Source: Gammaproteobacteria bacterium (GTDB taxonomy: Bacteria; Pseudomonadota; Gammaproteobacteria; SZUA-152). From it: 64,000 nucleotides of DNA. Shown here piece after piece: positions 19,040 to 27,897 of this stretch. The notes under the pieces were generated by a model, which worked only from the letters and a program-made list of their open reading frames with translations, was not told the origin of the DNA and ran no database searches. Location of the stretch: contig JAADGF010000116.1 in the NCBI GenBank assembly GCA_013152545.1, forward strand, positions 124,001 through 188,000, written 5' to 3'. Every line of letters starts with the position of its first letter. Position 1 is the stretch's first letter. Made by a program: the position numbers and the translations under genes.

Positions 19040-20101
19040 ATTTTATTAAGCGTTTTATTGCGAGTTTTCTTATCGTTTTCTTATCAAGTGAAACTCTAGA
19101 TTGATCATGCTGCTCTTAGGCATCGCAAAGACACTCTGTTACTAATACAATATTGCTAACACAATAGCAGAAATTTGAAACAGTACCAGTCAATACAGCA
19201 ACAAAAGTGAATAATAACTAAACGCTGCCGGAAGTGCTAATGTTTTATTGTTTTATGAATATTTTATGGCTGTGTTATGGCTTTATTTTCAGCTTAACAT
19301 CGATATACATTATGCCTTCAATGGAAAACGACAGCGCATTCTTTCAAGGTTCAAATTACAACAAAAACTTTAGGTATCGCTTCAATCCAACACGATGTTT
19401 TATCGTCGTTAAGGTATCATTGAGTTGTTTATTCAAGCATGTGATGTCAATCATCACAATCGGCATAAACTTAATTTGATACATTAAGAAAAAGAGATTA
19501 CCTGTTGAGCCAACAGTGGTCGCAACTCAACCAACAGATTCAATCAACTTTAACTTAAATTCTGTAAGTGCTCATGCTTGCAGGATTTAAGTTAAAGTAT
19601 ATTCTCACGATGCACCCGCCACCTACCTGATCATTATTCAAACAACCTAACTAACGGGGATTAGCCAAAACCTCGTCGCCCAAAGATCAATACAACCGTC
19701 TAACCAGATGAATACGATAAACTTAAGCCGATGATTACGCTCATCCATCAACTATTCCTGAAGCAATCGTCATGGCTTCATAATTCATGTACAATCTAGC
19801 CGCTTGACAGCGTTTTAAGCTTTATTTAGTATTTTGCACGCCCGGAAAAGCAAGTTCCCTGCTCCGCTGGTATTAACCATCGCACGCATAACAAAACAAC
19901 TCGCCACCTGGTAGTCGGCTTAAGGTAGTGTCGTAGAGGTACGAGTTATCCGTGGTATTTCAGCTCCGCTGAAAAAACTTACAATCAGAATCCTGGCAAC
20001 AGGTTCAGGTTTTGGAACATTGTAAAAATTCCACTGTCGTAGCAAACGTTTATAGCTGAAAATAACTTTACATCGATAGTAAACAAAAAGGATGGAATAG
20101 A
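19040..20101. other. Long intergenic region between minC and the ABC operon
   Basis: About 1.06 kb between divergent transcription units. One hydrophobic 81-codon frame (19234-19479, or from the ATG at 19240 preceded by GGAA) might encode a small membrane peptide, but nothing supports it beyond length. A hairpin repeat lies at 19548-19597. The last 180 bp should hold the ABC operon promoter. Confidence 0.4.
19548..19597. repeat. Dispersed hairpin, copy 2
   Basis: CTTTAACTTAAATTCTGTAAG pairs, across an 8-nt loop, with an arm containing CTTGCAGGATTTAAGTTAAAG. The 21-bp stem has two wobble or mismatched positions. It shares the CTTGCAGGATTTA arm with 3845-3892. The changes between the two copies keep the stem paired, which suggests selection for structure. 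Confidence 0.7.
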
Positions 20102-21073
20102 ATGACAGCCATGGTAGAAATATCACACCTGACAAAACATTTCGGCGCATTCACCGCAGTAGATGATGTCTCCTTCAAAGTCAATAAAGGTGAAGTGCTT
20201 GGATTCCTCGGTCCCAATGGCGCGGGCAAATCCACAACAATGAAAATGATCACCGGATTTCTGACGCCGGATGCCGGCACCGTTACTGTGGGGGGGGATA
20301 ACATTGCCAACTCACCCGTTGCGGTTAAATCACGAATTGGTTATTTACCAGAAGGTGCGCCACTTTACAGCGATATGACGCCAGAAAAATTTTTACATTT
20401 TGTGGCTGAAATTCGCGGTATGCGTGGCACTGAAAAAGCTCGCCGTGTTGACGAGGTGATCCAAAAAGTCAATTTGGAATCAGTCGTCTATAAACCTATT
20501 GAGACGTTATCAAAAGGCTTTAAACGCCGCGTAGGCTTGGCACAAGCTATTATCCATGATCCGGTTATTCTCATTCTGGATGAACCCACCGATGGCCTGG
20601 ACCCCAATCAAAAACATGAAGTGCGTTCGCTCATTCAGAGCATGGCATCGGAAAAAGTCATTATACTATCCACACACATTCTTGAAGAGGTGGATGCCGT
20701 CTGCACCCGCGCCATGATTATTGCCAACGGTAAACTGCTTGCCGACGGCACTCCAGCCAGTCTGGCTGCAAAATCCCCACTGCATAATAGCGTCGAGATT
20801 ACTATTCGCACCGATAACCCGGACCCTGTGAATCGGGAATTGGAACAATTAAACGGTATCAAATCGGTTGAAAAATTCAAAACCACCGACGGGTGCGTTT
20901 CATTCCGGGTATATTCATCAACAGAGCAAACGCCTATTTCGCTGGTCAATCAGCTCGCGCACGATAAAGACTGGAAGGTGGAGAATCTACACGTAGAAAC
21001 TGGACGCATGGATGATGTATTCCGTTCCATTACTACACAGCAAAAAACTACACAACAAAAAGTCGCATCGTAA
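20102..21073 (+). CDS. ABC transporter ATP-binding protein (GldA-like)
   Basis: This 323-residue ATPase energises the permease encoded next. Walker A (GPNGAGKST), the signature LSKGFKRRVGLAQA, Walker B (VILILDEPTDGLDP) and the switch His (STHILEE) are all present, followed by a C-terminal regulatory domain of about 100 residues. It is the first gene of a four-gene operon (ATPase, ABC-2 permease, GldG-like protein, DUF4340 protein). This set is widespread in gammaproteobacteria and is named after Bacteroidetes gliding genes, though it is not itself evidence of gliding. The exported substrate is unknown. Confidence 0.93.
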   Translation: MTAMVEISHLTKHFGAFTAVDDVSFKVNKGEVLGFLGPNGAGKSTTMKMITGFLTPDAGTVTVGGDNIANSPVAVKSRIGYLPEGAPLYSDMTPEKFLHFVAEIRGMRGTEKARRVDEVIQKVNLESVVYKPIETLSKGFKRRVGLAQAIIHDPVILILDEPTDGLDPNQKHEVRSLIQSMASEKVIILSTHILEEVDAVCTRAMIIANGKLLADGTPASLAAKSPLHNSVEITIRTDNPDPVNRELEQLNGIKSVEKFKTTDGCVSFRVYSSTEQTPISLVNQLAHDKDWKVENLHVETGRMDDVFRSITTQQKTTQQKVAS

Positions 21074-21086
21074 CAGGGGGTCAGAA

Positions 21087-21821
21087 ATGGCAAATATTTG
21101 GGTAATTTTTAAGCGCGAATTGGCAGGCTATTTCACCACGCCAATCGCATATATATTCATCATCATATTTATATTTCTCAGTGGTATTTTTGCTTTTTAT
21201 ATTGGTAATTTTTTCGATAGAGGTCAGGCAGACCTTACACCGTTTTTTAGCTTTCACCCTTGGTTGTACCTGTTCCTTATTCCCGCACTTGCAATGCGAT
21301 TGTGGGCAGAGGAACGTAAAGGCGGTACCATTGAATTATTGTTAACCATGCCAATCACCATGCCTCAGGCAGTGTTAGGTAAATTTCTTGCCGCATGGGC
21401 CTTTACGGCTATAGCACTTGCGTTAACCTTCCCCATTTGGATCAGCGTAAACTACTTGGGAGAACCGGATAACGGTATTATTCTGGCGGGTTATCTGGGT
21501 AGTTTATTGATGGCTGGTGCCTTTCTGGCAATCGGCTCCTGTGTATCAGCGTTGACACGAAACCAAGTTATTGCGTTTGTCGTAAGTGCTGTCATTTGCC
21601 TGATGTTTGTGTTGAGCGGGTTCCCTCTGGTTCTGGATTTTTTCAGTATCTGGGCACCGGAATTCATCGTAACCGCCATCAGTTCTTTCAGTTTCCTGAC
21701 CCATTTCGAAGCCATGAGCAAAGGCGTTATCGACCTCCGTGATATTATTTATTTCGTGTCGTTAATCTCTTTCTGGTTGTTTGCCAACGCAGTCCTCATT
21801 GAATACAAGAAGGCAGATTAA
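21087..21821 (+). CDS. ABC-2 type permease (GldF-like)
   Basis: This integral membrane protein of 244 residues has six hydrophobic segments. The ATG at 21087 is preferred because AGGGGG lies 7 nt upstream and the product begins MANIWVIFKRELAGYFTTP, the usual start of this family. A longer frame from 21012 overlaps the ATPase gene. The motif RLWAEERKGGTIELLLTMP after the second helix is typical of ABC-2 exporters. It starts 13 bp after the ATPase stop. Confidence 0.92.
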   Translation: MANIWVIFKRELAGYFTTPIAYIFIIIFIFLSGIFAFYIGNFFDRGQADLTPFFSFHPWLYLFLIPALAMRLWAEERKGGTIELLLTMPITMPQAVLGKFLAAWAFTAIALALTFPIWISVNYLGEPDNGIILAGYLGSLLMAGAFLAIGSCVSALTRNQVIAFVVSAVICLMFVLSGFPLVLDFFSIWAPEFIVTAISSFSFLTHFEAMSKGVIDLRDIIYFVSLISFWLFANAVLIEYKKAD

Positions 21822-21835
21822 TAAAGGGAGTTACA

Positions 21836-23800
21836 ATGAATATAAAAACATTAACAGTCAGCAGCGTTTTAATTGCGCTAATCCTTTTACTGGCAATTAA
21901 TATTTTCAGCAATACCGCGTTTACCTCAGCGCGTATAGACTTAACTGATAATAAGTTATTCACGCTATCACAAGGCTCACGCAACATCGTGTCCAATCTT
22001 GATGAGCCCATTACGGTGCGTTTCTTTTTATCACAAAAGCTCGCCACCCGCCTACCCGGCATTTCGAGTTACGCCAACCGGGTTAAGGAGCTATTAAACG
22101 AGTACAAACGCTCCGCTGGCGGAAACATTAACCTAAGCATTATTGACCCAGAACCGTTCTCGGAGGTTGAAGACCAAGCTGTAGGCTACGGCTTGAAAGG
22201 TGTCCCCCTAAATGATGGCGAGACCACTTTTTATTTTGGGCTTGTTGCAACGGGTCCTACTGATGAAGAATCCGTTATTGCATTTTTCTCACCACAACGG
22301 GAGGAATTTGTTGAATACGACATCACCAAAGCACTTCAGCAAGTCGCGCATCCCAAGAAAAAAGTGGTTGGCCTGATCAGTACTATTAGTATTGATGGTA
22401 GCCCACCACCACACCGACCGGGTATGCCCGTAATCCCAAGATCGAATCAAGCCTGGACCATCGTGAAGCAAATGCAACAATTTTTTGAAATCAAGTCTCT
22501 TGATCCTGATATTGACAAAGTGCCTGATGACATTGATGTATTAATGCTGGTTCATCCCAAATCACTGCCTGTGGGAACTGTCTATGCTATTGATCAATTT
22601 GTACTGAATGGCGGGCGTTTGCTTGCCTTTGTTGATCCTCACGCAGAGACTGATGAGCTCAGCAGCCAGGAAAGCAGTATGCCCGGTAAAAATTTTGGCA
22701 GCTCGGACTTGAATACGTTAACCGAGGCCTGGGGAATAACACTCACTACTGATAAAGTAGTGGGCGATATTCAATTGGCTCAAAAAGTCGCCTTCAACAT
22801 CGGACAACGAAATAATGCTATCGACTTCCCAATCTGGATTAAATTGCCAGCCGAGCAATTAAATGGCGATGATATTATCACTTCAGAAGTGGGGATATTA
22901 AATATGGCCACACCTGGTGCTTTGCAAATTAATGCAAAAGAAGGGGTGAAAATTACGCCGCTAATATCCACAACTAATAATGCAACCCAGATTAATAAAT
23001 CTCAGCTGGGCTTTTTAACAGACCCACAAAACCTGCTCCGTAACTACAAACCCAGTGGAATCAGTTATACCTTGGCCGCCAGGATCACGGGCAACGTCAA
23101 ATCCGCATTTCCAGATGGCGCCCCTAAACCGCCCACCGCTCATGATCATGCACCGCAACAAGAAGAGGAGGAGGATAACAGCAATACCGAAAGCTCCCAG
23201 CAGCACTTAACAGAATCCAGTATGCCGATTAACGTCATCATGGTCGCCGACACTGACATGCTTGAAGACCGCTTTTGGGTACGCGTGCAAAACCTGTTTG
23301 GCTCCAGAGTCGCGGTACCCATGGCAGCCAACGGCAGCTTTGTAATAAATGCCCTGGATAATCTGATGGGCAGCAATGATCTTATTAGCGTCCGTAACCG
23401 GGGACATTTTTCACGCCCTTTCACCACCGTGGATGAAATACGTCAGGAGGCGGAACTCAAGTTCCGTGAAAAAGAGCAGGAGCTAATGAATCGTTTGCGC
23501 GAAACAGAACGCAAGCTGGTTGATTTGCAAAGCGGTAAAGATCAAGACAAAGCGTTAATCTTGAGCCCTGAACAAAAAGTTGCTTTAGAAAGATTCCGAC
23601 ATGAAAGAGTACGCATTCGTAAGGAATTGAGACAAGTACGCCACCAATTACAGCAAAACATTGACAATCTGGAAGGTTGGATCAAATTCATCAACATTGG
23701 CCTGATACCACTTATTATTGCGGTTATCGGTATTATCATTGGCATCATGAGTCTTCGCAAACGTAATATAACATCCCGATCCTCGGCAGCCATTTCATAG
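21836..23800 (+). CDS. GldG-like ABC transporter auxiliary protein
   Basis: This 654-residue protein has one membrane helix at the N-terminus (residues about 7-30) and one near the C-terminus (about 622-643), with a large periplasmic part between. The sequence after the first helix (RIDLTDNKLFTLSQGSRNIV) is the usual opening of the GldG/ABC_transp_aux family. A charged coiled coil (about residues 530-615, rich in Glu, Arg and Gln) precedes the last helix. It probably binds cargo or couples the transporter to envelope structures. It starts 14 bp after the permease stop. Confidence 0.9.
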   Translation: MNIKTLTVSSVLIALILLLAINIFSNTAFTSARIDLTDNKLFTLSQGSRNIVSNLDEPITVRFFLSQKLATRLPGISSYANRVKELLNEYKRSAGGNINLSIIDPEPFSEVEDQAVGYGLKGVPLNDGETTFYFGLVATGPTDEESVIAFFSPQREEFVEYDITKALQQVAHPKKKVVGLISTISIDGSPPPHRPGMPVIPRSNQAWTIVKQMQQFFEIKSLDPDIDKVPDDIDVLMLVHPKSLPVGTVYAIDQFVLNGGRLLAFVDPHAETDELSSQESSMPGKNFGSSDLNTLTEAWGITLTTDKVVGDIQLAQKVAFNIGQRNNAIDFPIWIKLPAEQLNGDDIITSEVGILNMATPGALQINAKEGVKITPLISTTNNATQINKSQLGFLTDPQNLLRNYKPSGISYTLAARITGNVKSAFPDGAPKPPTAHDHAPQQEEEEDNSNTESSQQHLTESSMPINVIMVADTDMLEDRFWVRVQNLFGSRVAVPMAANGSFVINALDNLMGSNDLISVRNRGHFSRPFTTVDEIRQEAELKFREKEQELMNRLRETERKLVDLQSGKDQDKALILSPEQKVALERFRHERVRIRKELRQVRHQLQQNIDNLEGWIKFINIGLIPLIIAVIGIIIGIMSLRKRNITSRSSAAIS

Positions 23801-23811
23801 TGGAGTAAATT

Positions 23812-24984
23812 ATGCGTAATTCTAAAAACATAATAATCTTAGCCGTCGTGACAATTCTTTTTATTTTGGCGGCATTGTTTAACCGCCAGTCCAGTCATGA
23901 AATAACGGGCAGCGGCAATAAGGTTTTTCCTGAACTCTTTTCACGCATCAATGATGTTAGCCACATCAATTTGCAACAAAAAGAAGACACAACCACGCTC
24001 ATCAAAGAAAATGAGGTGTGGTTGGTAAAACAAAGTGATAATTACCCTGCGGCGGTCAATAAAGTAAGGGAACTCCTTATGGGGGTAGCGCACTTGGTAC
24101 GCGTGGAACCCAAAACGCAAAAACCTGAAAATTACGCCAAACTGGGTGTGCAGGATGTGAATGCCGATGACTCTACATCCAAACAGATTACGATCATTGC
24201 TGGAAAAGATGAATATCTTGCAGATATGATCATCGGTAACGAAAAACCTGCTCGCGGTGATACAACCAAACTGGAATACTACATAAGAGAAACAAACACC
24301 CCGCTAACTTGGCTTGTGGAAGGCACGTTACCAAAACAGTGGGAACCCAAAATTTGGCTTGATACGGATATTATTAGCATCGAACGCGACCGTATCCAGC
24401 AAGTTCGTGTGACACATTCCGATGGAGAAGTTACCTATATCCACCGGGACAACCCTGAAACACGGGATTTCACCCTGGATAGCCTGCTGGAAAATGAGAA
24501 AATACTCGCGCCTTACGAAGTCAACAATATCGCCACGACCTTCACCACCATGCGTTTTGAAAGTGTTGTCAGTGAAGCCAATACAACGCTTTCCTCTCAA
24601 CAACCTGCATTTACTGCCGTGTTGACCAGCTTCGATGGATTGGAAATCACCATGCAATCCTACAAAGAAGGGGATAACTACTTATCACGTTATTCAGCGC
24701 GTTATAACGAACCACATGCAAAACGGTATAAAGAAGCACTCGATACATTAGCGACTGAAAACGAGTCGGCCACACCAACGGACGATGCTCATCAAAATAT
24801 GCCAAAAACGAATCTACAATTAAAAGATGCGCTCGCCGTTAACGCAGAAGTAGAGAATTACAATAAACGCTGGAAAGGATGGCTGTACCAATTGCCTAAT
24901 TTTCGTAACGTCAACATTTCGAAACGCAAAGTGGATTTACTCAATCGAAACAAGGAAAAAGAAGAAATTCTTCGGTCGCACTAG
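23812..24984 (+). CDS. DUF4340 domain protein, last gene of the ABC operon
   Basis: This 390-residue protein has an N-terminal membrane anchor (residues about 5-23) and a periplasmic domain of the DUF4340 type, including the expected WLVEGTLP segment and mixed alpha/beta repeats. These proteins occur almost only downstream of GldG-like genes and are thought to act with the transporter; the biochemical role is unknown. It starts 11 bp after the GldG-like stop. Its TAG stop lies inside a copy of the dispersed 26-bp motif, so the end of the gene may have been reshaped by that insertion. Confidence 0.88.
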   Translation: MRNSKNIIILAVVTILFILAALFNRQSSHEITGSGNKVFPELFSRINDVSHINLQQKEDTTTLIKENEVWLVKQSDNYPAAVNKVRELLMGVAHLVRVEPKTQKPENYAKLGVQDVNADDSTSKQITIIAGKDEYLADMIIGNEKPARGDTTKLEYYIRETNTPLTWLVEGTLPKQWEPKIWLDTDIISIERDRIQQVRVTHSDGEVTYIHRDNPETRDFTLDSLLENEKILAPYEVNNIATTFTTMRFESVVSEANTTLSSQQPAFTAVLTSFDGLEITMQSYKEGDNYLSRYSARYNEPHAKRYKEALDTLATENESATPTDDAHQNMPKTNLQLKDALAVNAEVENYNKRWKGWLYQLPNFRNVNISKRKVDLLNRNKEKEEILRSH

Positions 24985-25005
24985 GCGCCTGTCCGATAAT
25001 AGCAG
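24981..25005 (+). repeat. Dispersed 26-bp motif, copy 2
   Basis: CTAGGCGCCTGTCCGATAAT plus AGCAG. It matches copy 1 at 2058-2083 at about 21 of 25 positions and supplies the stop codon of the DUF4340 gene. Confidence 0.5.
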
Positions 25006-25022
25006 TCAGGTTAGCTCACACG

Positions 25023-25052
25023 AAAAAGCCCGTTGATGAAACGGGCTTTTTT
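25023..25052 (+). terminator. Rho-independent terminator of the ABC operon
   Basis: AAAAAGCCCGTT, loop GATGA, then AACGGGCTTTTTT. This 12-bp perfect stem ends in a T-run, 38 bp after the DUF4340 stop. The A-run on the 5' side means it could also work in the opposite direction. Confidence 0.93.
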
Positions 25053-25133
25053 CTGCTACTGTTAGCTAAACCTAAACGTCACAGGTATAAAAACCCAGTT
25101 GGGCGCACGTCTAACTCGACAACTTAACATGCA

Positions 25134-25709
25134 ATGCAAGCCAACACCGACACTCCCCAACCCAACATCCAAGTTGCTGTCAGTAGCTGTCTGCTCGGCC
25201 ACAAAGTCCGTTACGACGGCAAACACAAAAAACACCTTAACCTCATTAATTCCATTTGCCAGACTTTTACCTGCCTACCTCTTTGTCCGGAACAGGCCAT
25301 CGGTCTCGGCGTACCTAGACAAGCGATACAATTGGTAATACTAAGCGCAAAAACACGCGCCATCGGCGTAAATACTCCAGAATTAGACGTTACAAACCGG
25401 CTAAAGGCATATGCTGCAGGTGTTGCTGACACACTATTTCATATTAGCGGTTACATATTCAAGGCAAAATCCCCGTCCTGCGGTTTGATTGATGTCTCCT
25501 GTATTCCAGGCCAGGCAAGGTTTGACGGCGAAATACCTGACGAACAAATATCGGTATCAACATTTGTCAATGGGATTTTCAGTGGAGAAATCCAGAAACA
25601 CATGCCCGAATTACCTGTCGTGGATGAAACCCAATTATCAAATCAACAACAGATTCAGGCTTTCATTCGTCGAGTAAAATCGTACGCAACGTCCAACAAC
25701 CGATATTAA
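25134..25709 (+). CDS. DUF523 protein (TudS-like thiouracil desulfidase family)
   Basis: This 191-residue protein carries the DUF523 hallmarks VSSCLLG...VRYDG, PLCPE and KSPSCG. The family includes the [4Fe-4S] enzyme TudS, which removes sulfur from 2-thiouracil using three conserved Cys. Here Cys19, Cys51 and Cys116 sit in the corresponding motifs, so a cluster could be bound. In E. coli relatives this domain is fused to DUF1722; here it stands alone. The start may also be the ATG at 25129 in another frame, but only the 25134 frame encodes the domain. It is a single gene after the terminator. Confidence 0.87.
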   Translation: MQANTDTPQPNIQVAVSSCLLGHKVRYDGKHKKHLNLINSICQTFTCLPLCPEQAIGLGVPRQAIQLVILSAKTRAIGVNTPELDVTNRLKAYAAGVADTLFHISGYIFKAKSPSCGLIDVSCIPGQARFDGEIPDEQISVSTFVNGIFSGEIQKHMPELPVVDETQLSNQQQIQAFIRRVKSYATSNNRY

Positions 25710-25763
25710 ATCTGGAAAACCCGGCTTAACCATCGAACCAATCAATTGCTAAGTGAAATTGCT

Positions 25764-25787
25764 ATACCCATAGCATTTGAGATTTAG
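25764..25787 (+). repeat. Dispersed repeat family A, single terminus
   Basis: The sequence ATACCCATAGCATTTGAGAT and four more bases match the terminal inverted repeat of the element at 26715-26920 with few changes. Only one end is found here. Confidence 0.6.
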
Positions 25788-25806
25788 GTCTATATCCGCC
25801 GAAGGG

Positions 25807-26394
25807 TCAGTTTAGCCTATCTGCAAGCAAGCTGTGTTTACTAAATCGTGTTATCAAAAAGGCCTGTTGGTCTGCAATAATGCGCCGATTTTGCAAAAAT
25901 AAATATTCGGCTTTATTCGGTGCATAGGGAATTGCTAGCAACTTACGCCCGCCCCATTCTTCGGGCGTTTTACTGCCTTTTTGGTTATTGCACCGAAAAC
26001 ATGCGGTGACTACGTTCTCCCAATTATCCGTGCCACCACGGCTCATTGGAATAATGTGGTCACGCGTTAAATTAGCATGCCTGAATTGCTCGCCACAGTA
26101 TAAACAAACATGGCCATCACGCCGGAATAAAGCCCTGTTGGTAAGATGTGGAATAAATTTATTACCGCATGCGTACGCTCGCACCCTGCCCCGGGTTAAT
26201 AATATAGAACCTATTTCAATCATAGAGCGCCGCTGGGTGACCGCGTTAATACCACCACGAAAAACAAACGACTCTGTTCCTAAGGCCGTGATAACACGAT
26301 CATTCGTATACAAACGAATCGCTTCTTCATAGTTAATCCAACTGGTGGGGTTACCAGCAATATCCAGTTTTAGTATTAGTGGGACAAATTTCAT
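25807..26394 (-). CDS. HNH endonuclease family protein
   Basis: This 195-residue protein has a C-terminal-half HNH fold with two zinc-binding CxxC pairs: CLYCGEQF and CFRCNNQKG. The catalytic core lies between them, with the DHIIPMSRGG motif. The ATG at 26394 is chosen because GAGGAA lies 9 nt upstream; the GTG at 26403 would abut that site. Chromosomal single HNH genes of this kind are common in proteobacteria and their biological role is mostly unknown. No methylase or phage gene is adjacent, so restriction or packaging is not suggested. Confidence 0.9.
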   Translation of the reverse strand: MKFVPLILKLDIAGNPTSWINYEEAIRLYTNDRVITALGTESFVFRGGINAVTQRRSMIEIGSILLTRGRVRAYACGNKFIPHLTNRALFRRDGHVCLYCGEQFRHANLTRDHIIPMSRGGTDNWENVVTACFRCNNQKGSKTPEEWGGRKLLAIPYAPNKAEYLFLQNRRIIADQQAFLITRFSKHSLLADRLN

Positions 26395-26407
26395 CTCAAA
26401 CACTTCC

Positions 26408-26527
26408 TCAACACTGTTTTATATACGCCTTAAGGGGCAATGCTTGATGAAGATACTCATCCAGCAAAAATTCCCCGTTAATCGTAGGAACATCCAGTTG
26501 ACTGATTGCTTCGCAACATAATGCGCT
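26408..26527 (-). pseudogene. Possible gene remnant upstream of the HNH gene
   Basis: A 39-codon open frame on the minus strand ends with a stop directly before the HNH ribosome site. Its translation (for example TINGEFLLDEYLHQALPL) has a natural protein-like composition, but there is no start codon and a stop closes it upstream. It may be the C-terminal relic of a lost gene; I cannot name a family. Confidence 0.25.
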
Positions 26528-26714
26528 CTACCTTACGTTACCCCTTTCACGCTTCCCGTTACCTCGATTTCCCGGCAGAGCTCCGAATGCGCATCAACGC
26601 GGCGTTATCGGTGATCCGATATACACTGATCGATTAGAGGCATATTTACTATAAAAATTTTCTAATTAAGCCACGCTTACTCATAACATTTTAGCAATGT
26701 TTAGTTATGCCGTA

Positions 26715-26920
26715 TATACCCGTGACGTTTGAGATTTAGACTTTTAGTGTGCGTAATATTCATTTCAGACAGCACCAAAAATAGGCGCTTTTAGGCGAAA
26801 ACAGATTCTTTATGAAAGGCGAAATGACGACTAATCGCCGGACTATTGTGAGGAATTTCAACGCCGCCATGGAATGAAGAAGGCGTACAATAAAACCTAA
26901 ATCTCAATCGTTATGGGTAT
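26715..26920. mobile_element. MITE-like element, family A reference copy
   Basis: This 206-bp element is bounded by inverted repeats of about 24 bp (ATACCCGTGACGTTTGAGAT at the left; the right end, reversed, reads ATACCCATAACGATTGAGAT). They differ at 3 of 24 positions. It has no coding capacity. Related sequence occurs at 25764-25787, 39120-39193, 51261-51360 and, for the outer flank, 9696-9740. These are the marks of a non-autonomous miniature element, although no parent transposase is in the window. Confidence 0.75.
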
Positions 26921-26972
26921 CGACAAGCAAAATGTTCAACTTATTTTCTTTACGGACCCTAAGGACTTAATG

Positions 26973-27782
26973 TCACATCAAAGGCTTAACTGACATGAAC
27001 GTCTGTTGTAAAAATACCTGCATATCCTGCCAAGACTGTTTATCGGCATCAGCGTTATATTCCAGTGGTAAATTAAATTGTTTGCCCAGTGCATTCGCAC
27101 CCGGGTTGGTGAAGCTGTGCTTGGCATTGGCATAAGCGTTAAAGGTAAAATCCACATTGGCAGTTTTCATTTCATTTTTAAACGCGCTGATATCATCCGG
27201 TTTGATAAAAGAATCACTTTCGCCATGGCAAACTAATACTTTTGCTTTGACCTGGCTTGGCTGCGCAGGAGATTGAGTCGCTAAACTACCGTGAAAACTA
27301 ACCACAGCGGCCAAGTCCACACCTCGCCTTGCCATTTCCAATACAAGCCCACCACCAAAACAATAACCGATTGCAGCGATTTTTTCGGCGTTTGTGGTTT
27401 TATGTGCCATTAACAGTTTTTTTGCGGCAACAAATCTAGCCTCAGCATTTGCCATATTTTTTTTCACCTCGGCGGCAAACTTACCCGCATCGTCTGGATG
27501 CGCTGCCTGTTTGCCACTGCCATACATGTCAAGCGCTAACGCGGTATAACCTAACTCAGCCAGCATATTTGCACGTTTTCGCGCATACTTATTATGCCCC
27601 CACCACTCGTGGACCACGAGTACCCCTGGGCGTTTTGTTTTAATAGCATTATCATAAGCAATGTAAGCAACAAAACGCTGTCCATTAACGTGGTAATCGG
27701 TAATCTCATTTACAATTGCAGCAACGGCCGAAAAGCTATTTGCTCCCATGATACAGAAAAATAACAAAACCATGCTTTTCAT
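26973..27782 (-). CDS. Secreted dienelactone hydrolase family protein
   Basis: This alpha/beta hydrolase of about 269 residues has an N-terminal signal peptide (MKSMVLLFFCIMGANSFSAVA), so it is probably periplasmic. The catalytic triad of the family is visible: Cys nucleophile in GYCFGGG, Asp in HGESDSF, and His in AKHSFTNPG. The motif VVHEWWGHN near residue 57 is typical. The ATG at 27782 has GGGAG 6 nt upstream; a GTG one codon earlier is also possible. The substrate is unknown; most members hydrolyse small esters or lactones. Confidence 0.9.
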   Translation of the reverse strand: MKSMVLLFFCIMGANSFSAVAAIVNEITDYHVNGQRFVAYIAYDNAIKTKRPGVLVVHEWWGHNKYARKRANMLAELGYTALALDMYGSGKQAAHPDDAGKFAAEVKKNMANAEARFVAAKKLLMAHKTTNAEKIAAIGYCFGGGLVLEMARRGVDLAAVVSFHGSLATQSPAQPSQVKAKVLVCHGESDSFIKPDDISAFKNEMKTANVDFTFNAYANAKHSFTNPGANALGKQFNLPLEYNADADKQSWQDMQVFLQQTFMSVKPLM

Positions 27783-27897
27783 CACGATCTCCCTATACTG
27801 TGCCGACTTTCATTTAAATTTAGCGGTAACATGGCTTAAATATGCACGCAATAAGCTTGAAAATTGATGCATCGCCAGTATATCCATCCCTATAACC

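Larger units (their letters stand above)
26404..26972. other. Intergenic region carrying a MITE-like element
   Basis: The right two thirds hold the repeat element 26715-26920 and its flank. The left part holds the possible remnant described at 26408-26527. No intact gene is seen. Confidence 0.5.

Noticed and set aside
19234..19479. An 81-codon hydrophobic frame between minC and the ABC operon
   Set aside because: Only a weak GGAA site and no family resemblance; AT-rich DNA readily gives such hydrophobic frames. Mentioned only in the intergenic note.
20102..24984. Reading the Gld-like operon as proof of gliding motility
   Set aside because: These four genes are widespread in non-gliding gammaproteobacteria, and the core gliding genes are absent here.
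25807..26394. HNH gene as part of a phage or restriction system
   Set aside because: No terminase, methylase or integrase lies nearby; isolated HNH genes of this type are common on chromosomes.
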